A stretch of 64,000 nucleotides of DNA, taken from assembly GCF_004634195.1 (NCBI RefSeq), contig NZ_SKBP01000007.1:1-64000 (forward strand). The letters are read 5' to 3'. Within the stretch, counting starts at the first letter, position 1. Each line of letters opens with the position of its first letter. The notes beneath the pieces were generated by a model. That model made no database searches. It was not told the DNA's origin and worked only from the letters and a program-made list of their open reading frames with translations. This document shows positions 17,677-26,690 of the stretch, piece by piece. This stretch comes from Flavobacterium salilacus subsp. salilacus. Its GTDB lineage: Bacteria > Bacteroidota > Bacteroidia > Flavobacteriales > Flavobacteriaceae. The translations under genes were made by a program, and so were the position numbers.

Positions 17677-20600
17677 TTAAAAATCAGCTCCCTGCCTTAC
17701 CTGCACGTAGCTGTTACCTTCGGTAACAATATCCTGTACTGATACTACCGGGGCGGGTATGTTGCGGTTGGCTTCGGCTATTTTAAAGGCAAGTTCATCG
17801 GTATTTATTCCCGGTGTGGCTATATCGCGCGATACGATACCGCCATTGGCAAAATAATTAGGAGCAGATGCTCCGCCTGCCGGGAAAGCGTTGTTGAAAG
17901 CCATAAAGTGGCGTGCTGCATTGCGGTTCATCACCCCAATGAGTTCGCCTTGTTCGGCTTCAAACTGTGTGCCGTCTGCTCCGGTAAAGAGTGTTCCGCC
18001 TGCGCTGTGCCTTTGTCCGCCAATGTTGAACAGCGCTCCTTTTTCGGCTTTTGGGGCTTTTGCGGGTTTGGTACTGGCTATTTTTTTTACGTTTTTAATC
18101 CCGGCTACTACGGCTGCACCGGCTGCTACTGCTCCCAGTGCCGGACCTACAATAGGTATGCCCGCCATAGACTTATAAGCCGATGTTGCTGCCTGAAAAG
18201 TATCTATAGTGGCTTGGGCAATAGCCATTGCTTTACCTGCTTCGCTTTCTTTGCCTAATATAGTGGCAATGTTATTATAAGCACCTTTGGCAAGTTCAAA
18301 TTTATTATTAAGTTCAGCCTTTTTTATTTCTTCTAAATTTGCTGAATGATTTTTTTGGGCTTGTTCTTTTAAAGCATTATATGCTTCGTCAGAGAGGTTT
18401 TCGGCTATTCTTCGTTCTTCCAGTTGTGCCTGTTCTTGAGCATAGCGTTCGTCTTCAATAATTCGTTGTTGTTCATACTCATTGGCTGCCGATGCCAGTT
18501 TTTGCTGGAATTCTTCTTCATGCTTTGCAACTTTTTTAGCTTTTTCCTGCTCTTCGAGGGCTGTATTATTAGCTTCTTCTGCCGCCTTGTATTCGTCTTC
18601 TAATGCTTGTTTTTGTACAAGGTATTCTAAATCTTGCTCATTAAGCTGTTGGTTTTTTGCTTTTTTTGCTTCAATAATATCGTCATTAGTTTGCAGCTCT
18701 ACAGCCAGTGTTTCCAGCTTTTTGGCTTTAATGTCTTCCAGCCTTTTATTTTCTTCAGCAATTATAGCTGCTGTCAGCTCTGTTTCGGCAGTTATTTTGC
18801 TTTTGTGGTTTTCCAGATAATTAGCAAGTTCTAAGTTGGCATTGGCTATGGCAAACTCGGCTTGCTCTTTAGAGCTGTCCAGTGCTATTTGGTTTAATTT
18901 TAATGTAAGAGCAAGCTCATCGTTCTTTGTTCTTTTTGTTGCTGCAAACTCAGCATTCGCAATGGCTATTTTTTGTTGCTCTATTTTTTTAAGATAGGCT
19001 ATCTCTTCTTCTGCCGTTCTCTCTTTTTGGCTTTGCGCCTGCATGTAAAGGTCAAGCTGTAATTTTAGTGTTTGGGCATATTCTTTATTGGCATCCTGTC
19101 TTTTCTTTTCGGCATCTTTGCGTTTTTTTTCAGCATCGGCAATACGCTTTTCTTCTTTTTTAGCTTCGTCATCATGTATTTTTTGCCTTGCTGCCGAGGT
19201 AGCTTCTACACCTTTTATCTCTTCATCATTTAGTCGATTTTTTTCCTTAACTAAATTTTCAAGTTCTTTTAGCTCTTCTTTAGATAGAGATTTTACTAAC
19301 TGCGCTTTGTTTTCATAAGCATCGCCTTCTTCTAAAATTTTATTTATTTCTTCTTGACTGAATTTTTTCGATAAGCCGCTTTTTTCTATGATATCTTGGG
19401 CTTGTTCTTCTACCTCTGCTTTTCTGTCTTTATAATATTGTTTCTCTAATTCGGCTACTTTATCCAAGGATTCCAGCCGTTCTTCTTCGGATAAAGTTTG
19501 GTCTTCTGATTTTTTTATGAGTTCATCCGTAAGCGATTTAAAATTTTCTGCCTGTTGTCTTTTAATATCGTCTTCTTCTCCCGCAATACTGCTTTTTTCG
19601 AGAAGGGCATCGTTATAGGCCTGTATTTCTTCGGCAGTAAGGTTTTTTCTTTCCATTAAAGATTGCACTCTTGCCACATCTCCTTCCTCAATAATTTTGA
19701 TGTCTTCGGCAGAGAGTCCTTTAGATTGCATGAGTTTTTGTTTCTCTACATCCAGTGTTTGGTTGGCTAAATCGGCACGCTCTTTATAGTTTTTATTTTG
19801 TATTTGTGTAGCTTTTTCTATCGCTTTAGCACGTTCTTCTTCAGAGAGGGTTTGGTCTTTCGACTTTTGTATAAGCTCGTTTATTTGTTGTTTTGCTTTC
19901 TCATTGGCAGCTCCCTGCAGGGCTGTTTTATTGGCAAGGTCTTCCTGTGCCTTTGCCAGTTTCATGGCTTCATCGGAAGTACTGCTCATAGAACCGATAA
20001 GGTCGGCAAACCCGCCTATGAGCCATGCTACCGCCTCGGCAATGAGTTGTATGGGTATCATTAAAACTTCCATTACGGGAGTTAGTGATGCCATTACTTT
20101 TTCTACGGCTTTGGTTACCGGAGTAAACTCCATAAGCTTGGCTATTATGGGTCCTAATATTTGGAGCAGTATCCCGATGGGGTTGGCAGTAATGGCTGCT
20201 CCCATGCCTTTTATACCTGCGGTCATACCGTTTAGAGAGCCTACCAGTAGGGGTTTAAGTCCTCCTACGGCTTCCATACGCTGCCCAAAGCCTTTTATTC
20301 CGCCATTAAAAATATTGATTTGGGCGAATGAATCTTTTACTTGTTTTTTGTAATCGCTGAATAGCTTAGAGGATTTGGATGTGGAATCTCCTCCTTTATT
20401 CATAAGGCTTTCATTGGTCTGTAAGGCATCGTTTAATTCATTAATACCATCGCCGGCATCTTCAGCGGCATCTTCTATGTCTTTTAAATTATCTGAGGTA
20501 TTTTCCAGGCTATCAGAAAGTTCATCAATATCATCAGTAGCATCTTTGGCACTGTTGCCCAGATTTTTTATTTCTTTCGAAGCATCTTTGGCACTGTCGG

Positions 20601-20928
20601 CTATATCTTCAATGGATTCGGATAGGTTTTCCTGTGCTTTTATTGTTTTCTGGGTCTCCTTGGTTAAATCCTCGTGTGCTTTTTTAAGCTCTGTGCTTTC
20701 CTTTTTTACTTTTTTTATTGCCTCTTGCTGTAAGGTATATACAGCCGTTAGGGTATTAATTTGTTCTTCCAGTTTTTTAAACTCTTTCGAGGCTTCTTTT
20801 CCTGCCTCTTTTAGTTTTTCGAGTTCTTTTTTAAGGGTTTCTATTGCTGTTTTTGATTGCTCGGCGGCTTTAATAAGCCCGTTTATATCAAGGTCAAGCG
20901 ATGCCAGTGTTACTTTTTCGTTAGCCAT
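17677..20928 (-). CDS. Tail tape measure protein
   Basis: A 1083-aa protein. The N-terminal 170 aa are a Lys/Glu-rich coiled coil. Residues about 215-320 hold hydrophobic segments ('GILLQILGPIIAKLM', 'IPIQLIAEAVAWLIGGFADLIG') and are followed by a very long coiled coil (about 330-900). The C-terminal domain has hydrophobic helices ('GAVAAGAAVVAGIKNV') and a Gly-rich end. This is the classic tape measure pattern: it sets tail length and is ejected with DNA. Its length implies a long non-contractile tail. The 97-aa gene lies 2 nt upstream. Confidence 0.88.
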   Translation of the reverse strand: MANEKVTLASLDLDINGLIKAAEQSKTAIETLKKELEKLKEAGKEASKEFKKLEEQINTLTAVYTLQQEAIKKVKKESTELKKAHEDLTKETQKTIKAQENLSESIEDIADSAKDASKEIKNLGNSAKDATDDIDELSDSLENTSDNLKDIEDAAEDAGDGINELNDALQTNESLMNKGGDSTSKSSKLFSDYKKQVKDSFAQINIFNGGIKGFGQRMEAVGGLKPLLVGSLNGMTAGIKGMGAAITANPIGILLQILGPIIAKLMEFTPVTKAVEKVMASLTPVMEVLMIPIQLIAEAVAWLIGGFADLIGSMSSTSDEAMKLAKAQEDLANKTALQGAANEKAKQQINELIQKSKDQTLSEEERAKAIEKATQIQNKNYKERADLANQTLDVEKQKLMQSKGLSAEDIKIIEEGDVARVQSLMERKNLTAEEIQAYNDALLEKSSIAGEEDDIKRQQAENFKSLTDELIKKSEDQTLSEEERLESLDKVAELEKQYYKDRKAEVEEQAQDIIEKSGLSKKFSQEEINKILEEGDAYENKAQLVKSLSKEELKELENLVKEKNRLNDEEIKGVEATSAARQKIHDDEAKKEEKRIADAEKKRKDAEKKRQDANKEYAQTLKLQLDLYMQAQSQKERTAEEEIAYLKKIEQQKIAIANAEFAATKRTKNDELALTLKLNQIALDSSKEQAEFAIANANLELANYLENHKSKITAETELTAAIIAEENKRLEDIKAKKLETLAVELQTNDDIIEAKKAKNQQLNEQDLEYLVQKQALEDEYKAAEEANNTALEEQEKAKKVAKHEEEFQQKLASAANEYEQQRIIEDERYAQEQAQLEERRIAENLSDEAYNALKEQAQKNHSANLEEIKKAELNNKFELAKGAYNNIATILGKESEAGKAMAIAQATIDTFQAATSAYKSMAGIPIVGPALGAVAAGAAVVAGIKNVKKIASTKPAKAPKAEKGALFNIGGQRHSAGGTLFTGADGTQFEAEQGELIGVMNRNAARHFMAFNNAFPAGGASAPNYFANGGIVSRDIATPGINTDELAFKIAEANRNIPAPVVSVQDIVTEGNSYVQVRQGADF

Positions 20929-20930
20929 TT

Positions 20931-21224
20931 TTATACTACGGTTAAGGTTAAAATATTGCTTGTCAATTCTTTTCCTTTTGTTGCGCCTTTTCCTGTGAGC
21001 ACTGCAAACAGGGTGTAAGTTCCGGGTGTGTCATAGGTTAAACTATATTCATAGTTAGATACCTTTTCGTTTGTAGCAGCACCAATGGCTGTTAGGGAGT
21101 AGTTATACTCTGCTTCGTTATATTGCCCTGATAACCATACGGTAATATTTTCTCCAACCGGAAAAGATATTTTTAAATCGGTTATATGTATGTATGGCGG
21201 TCTGTTTTTAATTTCTTGTATCAT
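20931..21224 (-). CDS. Small Ig-like phage tail protein
   Basis: A 97-aa protein with alternating hydrophobic strands ('ITVWLSGQYNEAEYNYSLTAIG', 'TPGTYTLFAVLTGKG') resembling one immunoglobulin-like beta sandwich. It overlaps the end of the 739-aa tail gene by 4 bases and precedes the tape measure gene by 2 nt, so it belongs to the tail module. Such domains decorate tail tubes or tips. The fold is a guess from the strand pattern. Confidence 0.55.
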   Translation of the reverse strand: MIQEIKNRPPYIHITDLKISFPVGENITVWLSGQYNEAEYNYSLTAIGAATNEKVSNYEYSLTYDTPGTYTLFAVLTGKGATKGKELTSNILTLTVV

Positions 21225-23440
21225 AAAAAATAGCTATCAGAATAAGCATTTGAAATAGGATCATATATTCTTATGTATTGCGTATCGGGATAATTTTCCA
21301 AGTTTATAAAGTAGGTAGAATAATTGCTTGTTGTTATCTCGCTATTATTCCAAACAGTGCCATTATCCGAAACTTCAAAGGTTAGTTGTGTTCCTGCCTG
21401 CGGGGTGTATAACAGATGATAATTGAGGGTATATTCATATTGAGAGCTTTGAACTGCGCTATACCATAGTATGCCAAATTCAAAACCCGATAAATCTTCC
21501 TCTCCGGCATACAACACTCTGATTAACTCAACTTTTGTAGGCTTGCCTGAAACATAGTCTTTTATTTTGTTTACTATAAAATAGTTTGATAACTGCTTGA
21601 TATAGTATAGTTTTTTGAAATCGAAGTTGACTATATCAGTTTCGCTAAGCCACATTTCGGCCTCTATTATTTTTGAGGTTTGTAATAGTTTATTGAGTGG
21701 CTGATAAAAATTTTGTATTATTTCGGGAAATGATTGTCCGCCGAAATTTTCAAAATAGGCGCCTGTGCTTGTTGAGAGTTGATTTAATTGTTTTGAAATT
21801 ACATTAAAATTGCCCGGAAGCCCAAGACTGTAGGGTGTTTCATAATCCGCATTAATTATGTAGAATCGGCTTTCAAGCTGCTTATAACTAATTTCTGTTT
21901 CTCCCTCGTTTTCGGTAATTTCTTTCTCCCACAGCTTATAGGTATTGGTTAACCTACTGCCAAAATAGGTAACAGGAAAACGCTCGGGGCTGTACATTTT
22001 AGATTTTATGATATCCTTTTTTTCGGGGAGGTTTATATTATTTATTGTTATATAACCATCTTTATATGCGCCCTCGCTATCGTTATATTTATATCTGAAA
22101 TAGTTTTTTTGAGCATAATTTGCTAAAACATAATTTTCAGATTTTTTATTGATATACTTATCGCTCCAATCTACATACTCAGCATTTTGTATAAACTCTT
22201 CCATAGTCATAAACGTATAGGTATGGCTATAAGGGTCTTTGAAGATGGTTAACCCAAAACGCTGCACTATTTCGGTTAAAAAGTCTTTAACACTAAACTC
22301 TGCCAGCACATTGGTGAAGGATATAGTGTTTGGAACAATATAAGTAATATTGGCTGTTAATTGATTTGAAATTGTATCTTGTAAACTAAAATCAAAATCA
22401 TTATTGTCATTGGGTTTTTTTGCCACTATAAAGCTGACAAATTGCCCTTCTTCTAAAAATAATATTATTTCTCCTTCAAATTCTTGACCTGAGTTAAAAC
22501 TGGGCACTACATAATCATCACTAATAACATCTTTTGCCGGTATTCCGTCTGCATTTATACCTATTTTTATAGACCCTTTATAATTTAATAATGTATATAA
22601 AGTGCCTGATAACTCTATTCTATAAAACCCGGTATTTCCCACTTTTAAATGCACACCGTTTATATCTGTCATAATTTCGTAGGTTGATGGCGTGCCTTCA
22701 TACTTTACATATTGAGCAATATCTTCAAAAACAAATGTGTTAGAATCGCTTTGGTATTTTAATTCTTCAGTATCGCTGGTTGCTAACCCTTTCGGGTAGC
22801 TCATGTATAAAAGTTTGAAATATAATGTTTGAAATAAAGTGCCGTTAAAAATAACCTCTTCATTTAATGTGTCTGTTAAGTACACTTGTATTTTATTCCA
22901 TAAATAGGGAATCCAAACAGAAGGCACGAGGTAATCAATGTTAATTTCGCCGTTCACACTATCTGCCACATCGCCGTTGTAGTCTGCTACCAAGTAACGA
23001 TAGTCTTTATAGCCTGCCGACCAGCTACTGGTCACGTTTTCGATAGTTTTTATATGATCTATTTCCGAAAGACCTAAATCTGAAAGGCTTTTGTTTTCTA
23101 TGGCTTTAAAAAGATCTATAATGCCGTCATACACTACTATTTCATAGCTGTCTCCGGCATCAGAAACATTAGCCCACCCATTATATACAAAGTTTTGACC
23201 GTTATCTGATTGCAAAAAACAGTTGTTTTTTTGATAAGGAATAAAAGATGTATTTCCTGTTACGCCCGTAAAATTTAACGCTTTTACATTGTTAGCCGTT
23301 TTGGGTATTTTTATTTTATTTGTATAGTTACATTGCCTGTCGCTTAAAGAGCCTATATCATTAATTTGTTTTGTTTGCGCTATTACCGTCTTACTGTCGG
23401 TATCCAAACGCTGCCCGTTTATGTAGAGTAGTAGTGACAA
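21221..23440 (-). CDS. Large phage tail tip / baseplate-like protein
   Basis: A 739-aa beta-rich protein starting 'MSLLLYINGQRLDTDSKTVIAQTKQINDIG', encoded between a 382-aa tail protein and the tape measure. Size, strand-rich composition and place fit a distal tail or tail-hub protein. 'LAEFSVKDFLTEIVQRFGLTIFKDPYSHTYTF' resembles the hub domain pattern in other Bacteroidota phages, but I have no firm family name. The gene is preceded by a 119-nt spacer of host-type repeat phrases. Confidence 0.6.
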   Translation of the reverse strand: MSLLLYINGQRLDTDSKTVIAQTKQINDIGSLSDRQCNYTNKIKIPKTANNVKALNFTGVTGNTSFIPYQKNNCFLQSDNGQNFVYNGWANVSDAGDSYEIVVYDGIIDLFKAIENKSLSDLGLSEIDHIKTIENVTSSWSAGYKDYRYLVADYNGDVADSVNGEINIDYLVPSVWIPYLWNKIQVYLTDTLNEEVIFNGTLFQTLYFKLLYMSYPKGLATSDTEELKYQSDSNTFVFEDIAQYVKYEGTPSTYEIMTDINGVHLKVGNTGFYRIELSGTLYTLLNYKGSIKIGINADGIPAKDVISDDYVVPSFNSGQEFEGEIILFLEEGQFVSFIVAKKPNDNNDFDFSLQDTISNQLTANITYIVPNTISFTNVLAEFSVKDFLTEIVQRFGLTIFKDPYSHTYTFMTMEEFIQNAEYVDWSDKYINKKSENYVLANYAQKNYFRYKYNDSEGAYKDGYITINNINLPEKKDIIKSKMYSPERFPVTYFGSRLTNTYKLWEKEITENEGETEISYKQLESRFYIINADYETPYSLGLPGNFNVISKQLNQLSTSTGAYFENFGGQSFPEIIQNFYQPLNKLLQTSKIIEAEMWLSETDIVNFDFKKLYYIKQLSNYFIVNKIKDYVSGKPTKVELIRVLYAGEEDLSGFEFGILWYSAVQSSQYEYTLNYHLLYTPQAGTQLTFEVSDNGTVWNNSEITTSNYSTYFINLENYPDTQYIRIYDPISNAYSDSYFL

Positions 23441-23445
23441 TTTTA

Positions 23446-23555
23446 AAAAGTTTATAAAGTCTTAAATTTTATAAAGTTGTAAAGTCGAAAGTTGTAAAGT
23501 CATAACGTCTAAAGAACTGTAACAGCTTTAAGACCTTTGACTTTAGACTTTATGG
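23446..23555. repeat. Spacer of host-type GACTTTA repeat phrases
   Basis: Between two tail genes lies a non-coding spacer in which 'TAAAGTC' and its complement 'GACTTTA' recur several times, able to form a hairpin. Similar phrases occur at 34330-34382. It contains no gene. Confidence 0.5.
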
Positions 23556-23559
23556 CTGT

Positions 23560-24708
23560 TTAAAGCGTTTGAGTATATCGTTCCGGCAGCTCTAAATCAA
23601 AACTAAAATTGGTAAGTGGCTGGCGCGGGTTTTTAAGTCGTGCGCTGCCCGTTTTCAGGCTAACCTCCGTCCAGTTGGTATAACTGTTTTGCGAAAAGGG
23701 TTTCCCTGTAAACAAATACACCTTGGGGCTGTCCAAAATACCTTCTACAACAGCGCGTTCATCATCATTAAGCAGCTCAGCAATAACCCTTACAGTATCC
23801 TGACTTTCTTTACCGATAGATATAACACGCCCACGAGCTTTTTCGAGGTTGCTGTAATCTCGATCTATTTCCCCAATATGTTTAGTACTCCGGTCTATGC
23901 TATAGGTGTTTTCGAACAACCAATAACTGTAACCGCCCATAGCGTTAAACCATTTTAAATATACTCCGCATTGATATGGCACTTTTTCAACTATCAGGAA
24001 CTTATCATTTTCAAGCTCCTCACCCTCTCTCAATATTCTTATTTCGTTAAAGCCATCAACCATTGGTAGTACGTCCTCTATTGTTTCATCGGTTCTGCCA
24101 TCAGAAAAGAAAAATCGGTTGATGTATATATCTACCTCAAAATCTGCCCACAGCATATTGGTATTGTTTTTTAGTTTCAGGTACAAGCTATCATAGTAAA
24201 TACTTATATCAAAAGGATATCCCTGCCAGTACTTTATATAATGCATGTTGGTACTCCCTTCCTTAAATGGCGACAGTACATTTACGCCATATTTACTAAG
24301 CGAAACGTTGTTGCCTATTTGTTGCACACCTGCTATCCAAGCCAGGTCATAAGTGGTGCTCTCTGTGCTTTCATCCTCAAAAGTAATAGCAAATTTTACT
24401 CTTAACCCCAAATAAACCCCGTTATCAGTACCGTCAGAATATGTATATACAAAGCTTTCGGGAATGGGCGATTGTATGTTGGTTTGCACATTGTCCGAAA
24501 AATCTCGGGTATTTATTAATCCCTTTATATAAGGCATTAAATTAACCCAAAACTTTCCCGAAGGATTAGGGTACAATCGGATGTTTAAACCGGAGGTTGT
24601 TATATCGGCATAAGAAGCGTTGGGCGTTTGGCTGTAAAACTCAATAATATCGTTATTATATGCCATGCGCAATTTAGTATGATTTATAGGGCTTGTAAAT
24701 TGTATCAT
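23560..24708 (-). CDS. Phage tail protein (distal tail-like)
   Basis: A 382-aa beta-rich protein ('MIQFTSPINHTKLRMAYNN') whose ATG overlaps the stop of the upstream gene (ATGA). It contains 'YQCGVYLKWFNAMGGYSYWLFENTY', a phrase I associate with Bacteroidota phage tail proteins encoded before the tail-hub gene. It is probably part of the tail tip. The specific role is inferred from order only. Confidence 0.55.
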   Translation of the reverse strand: MIQFTSPINHTKLRMAYNNDIIEFYSQTPNASYADITTSGLNIRLYPNPSGKFWVNLMPYIKGLINTRDFSDNVQTNIQSPIPESFVYTYSDGTDNGVYLGLRVKFAITFEDESTESTTYDLAWIAGVQQIGNNVSLSKYGVNVLSPFKEGSTNMHYIKYWQGYPFDISIYYDSLYLKLKNNTNMLWADFEVDIYINRFFFSDGRTDETIEDVLPMVDGFNEIRILREGEELENDKFLIVEKVPYQCGVYLKWFNAMGGYSYWLFENTYSIDRSTKHIGEIDRDYSNLEKARGRVISIGKESQDTVRVIAELLNDDERAVVEGILDSPKVYLFTGKPFSQNSYTNWTEVSLKTGSARLKNPRQPLTNFSFDLELPERYTQTL

Positions 24709-25160
24709 GCTTGGTTTTGTTTTAAGAAGTTGATGATGTTGTTGCTATACTGTGTTATATAGGCTTCGCCCACGCGATTTATAACCTGTTGCATCCGCTC
24801 CGGTGTGGCTACACTTGCTATTATATTGCTGCCGGTTTGTTGGGGTTTCCAGCCCTCACGGGCTATTTTTCGGGCAATCAGGTAGGCAAGGCTGCTAAGG
24901 CTTGTTTCGTTTTCTGCCTGTGCGGCTATACCTTTTGCCTGTATCCATTGCAGTATGGCTTCGCTGGGGGGCTGTTTGCCCGGCGGGCGACCATCGGCAT
25001 AGGCAGCACCCATAATGGCAGCACTACTGTTTGTTACCCGTACCTCAAGCGTGTTAGCCCAGTTGCCCGAAGCTTTTAGCCCTGAGGCTTCGTACTGCGT
25101 AATAATTTCCGCTTTCAGGGCTTCGAATTCGGCAGTGAGCAGTTCATTTACGCTACTCAT
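24705..25160 (-). CDS. HK97 gp10-like tail completion / neck protein
   Basis: A 151-aa protein starting 'MSSVNELLTAEFEALKAEII'. It includes 'YADGRPPGKQPPSEAILQWIQAKGI' and 'AYLIARKIAREGWKPQ', the typical look of gp10-type neck proteins (a basic loop, then a helix with 'YLIARKIxxxG'). I choose the ATG at 25160, which overlaps the upstream stop by 8 bases, rather than 25232, which would run deep into the upstream gene. The product likely joins head and tail. Confidence 0.65.
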   Translation of the reverse strand: MSSVNELLTAEFEALKAEIITQYEASGLKASGNWANTLEVRVTNSSAAIMGAAYADGRPPGKQPPSEAILQWIQAKGIAAQAENETSLSSLAYLIARKIAREGWKPQQTGSNIIASVATPERMQQVINRVGEAYITQYSNNIINFLKQNQA

Positions 25161-25602
25161 AATTGTGCGGAATGCGAATTTTGTAACTGCACAAAAGCCC
25201 GTCCATATTAGCATCAAGGGCATCGGTAACATCTATATTATCCCATTGGGTAACTACTGTGCCCAGACAGGCAAGGCGGTCGCCCAGTTGGGTAAATATT
25301 TGCAGTAACGGCTCTATATTAGTAACATATTTAGAGGTTGCCTGTGTGCCTGTTTCGGCAAAATAATGTTGGTCGTAATCGGCATGCTTCACAAGGAAAA
25401 ACTTTCCTTCATATTCAACAGCCGTTATTTTAGTACCGGTGCTGTTATATTCGCTTTTGCGGTTGGTAAACTCGTGCAGCAAGTAGGTTTTGCCTGCTTC
25501 TGCCGAACCATCCAGCAGGTTTAACGCTGCTTTTTTGCCGTAGTGGTATTCCAGTTCTTTTTCAACGGCAAGGTCTTCCAGTATTCGTACGATGTCTTTC
25601 AT
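25153..25602 (-). CDS. Phage structural-region protein of unknown function
   Basis: A 149-aa protein starting 'MKDIVRILEDLAVEKELEYHYGKK'. The frame stays open to 25806, but the extra 68 codons cover dispersed host repeats, so the ATG at 25602 is the credible start. It has a conserved 'YLLHEF' and an acidic C-terminus. It lies between the 179-aa gene and the gp10-like gene, where connector and neck genes occur. No family is recognised. Confidence 0.6.
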   Translation of the reverse strand: MKDIVRILEDLAVEKELEYHYGKKAALNLLDGSAEAGKTYLLHEFTNRKSEYNSTGTKITAVEYEGKFFLVKHADYDQHYFAETGTQATSKYVTNIEPLLQIFTQLGDRLACLGTVVTQWDNIDVTDALDANMDGLLCSYKIRIPHNYE

Positions 25603-25670
25603 TAAAATTGTTTGAAGAAAGCTTGGGTTTTTAGTCTCAGTTCTCAGTCTCAGTTTACAGTTGCAATCAT

Positions 25671-25977
25671 AAAGAGATTCTTCCTTCGTCAGAATGACAA
25701 ATGCATTGTGTTCTGTCATGCTGAGGCACGAAGTATCAGCGGTTATCAGCCTAATCCGTGTCATCCGCGTTCCAAAATTTATATCTGAAAACTGCGCAAT
25801 TAACAAATGGCTATTGCCTACTGCCTTTTGGCTGTTTTAAACTGAAAACGTATAAAGCGATTCTACCTTCGTCAGAATGACAAATGCATTGTGTTCTGTC
25901 ATGCTGAGGGACGAATCATCTGCGATTATCAGCCTAATCCGTGTCATCCGCGTTCCAAAATTTATATCTGAAAACTG
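25671..25977. repeat. Two copies of a 124-bp host-type direct repeat
   Basis: Copy 1 (25671-25794) and copy 2 (25854-25977) differ at about 7 of 124 positions. Each runs from 'AAAGxGATTC' through 'CTTCGTCAGAATGACAAATGC' to the phrase 'CCGTGTCATCCGCGTTCC' and 'ATCTGAAAACTG'. The phrase also appears, in reverse, in host spacers at 41.9, 42.0, 43.4 and 63.6-63.8 kb. This fills most of a 396-nt gap in the tail operon and holds no gene. Confidence 0.8.
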
Positions 25978-25998
25978 AAAACTGTAACTGAATACTAA

Positions 25999-26538
25999 CT
26001 ACTGTACACTCAGTTTTCTGTAGTCTGCCTCCACCTCATTTTGTAATTTGGTTTGTGCCAACAGGCTAAAAATTTCGCCATAGGGTTTGCGCCCCAAGTC
26101 AAAAGGGTATTGACCCAACAGTTTGCCCAGTTGCACGAGGGGCAGGGTATCGTTATACGGGTTTAACTTTTCGGCACCCGCCAGCTTCCAGAGGTGACCG
26201 TCGGTGCTTTGTGAGCTCATTACTTTATTCTCGGTAAGTACAACACGCTCCAGCTCTTTCAAAATAAACTTTCGGGCACTAAAATATTCTGTAACTCCGG
26301 CTTTCCAAAAATCCTTCTCCGTTACATCATAACATATAGAAAACAGTTGATACACATCTTGCCAGTCTTTTATCTTCGGCAACAGCCTCACGCAATATTT
26401 TACATTGGCATAGGGCATACTGTTGATGTTCATTTGCTTTTTGGCAAAACTGTTTTTGGGGTTAAGGTGTTCCAGCAGGGCATCATAAAGCAGGGTATCG
26501 CCTAATTGGGAATATCTTTTTAGTGTGATGTTTTTCAT
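25999..26538 (-). CDS. Phage protein of unknown function after the terminase
   Basis: A 179-aa mixed-charge protein starting 'MKNITLKRYSQLGDTLLYDALLE'. It is encoded between the large terminase and the neck genes but isolated by repeat-filled spacers of 152 nt and 396 nt. 'FWKAGVTEYFSARKFILKELERVV' forms a likely long helix. No family is recognised; it may be a tail assembly chaperone or connector. Confidence 0.55.
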   Translation of the reverse strand: MKNITLKRYSQLGDTLLYDALLEHLNPKNSFAKKQMNINSMPYANVKYCVRLLPKIKDWQDVYQLFSICYDVTEKDFWKAGVTEYFSARKFILKELERVVLTENKVMSSQSTDGHLWKLAGAEKLNPYNDTLPLVQLGKLLGQYPFDLGRKPYGEIFSLLAQTKLQNEVEADYRKLSVQ

Positions 26539-26690
26539 TTTACTGTTTTTTGATTAATAGTTTACAGTCCCGGTATTCAGTTTACAGTTATTCGTAATGA
26601 TATTAATAATAGTTGTAAAGAGATTCTTCCTTCGTCAGAATGACAAACCTGTGACTGAATACTGTGACCGCCTACTGCGACTGAAAACTG

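Noticed and set aside
20375..20998. 207-aa Ser-rich plus-strand frame opposite the tape measure
   Set aside because: An artefact of the Glu/Lys-rich coiled-coil codons read on the other strand.
25603..25806. Longer N-terminus of the 149-aa phage protein
   Set aside because: The extra stretch is encoded by a dispersed repeat and lacks protein-like character.
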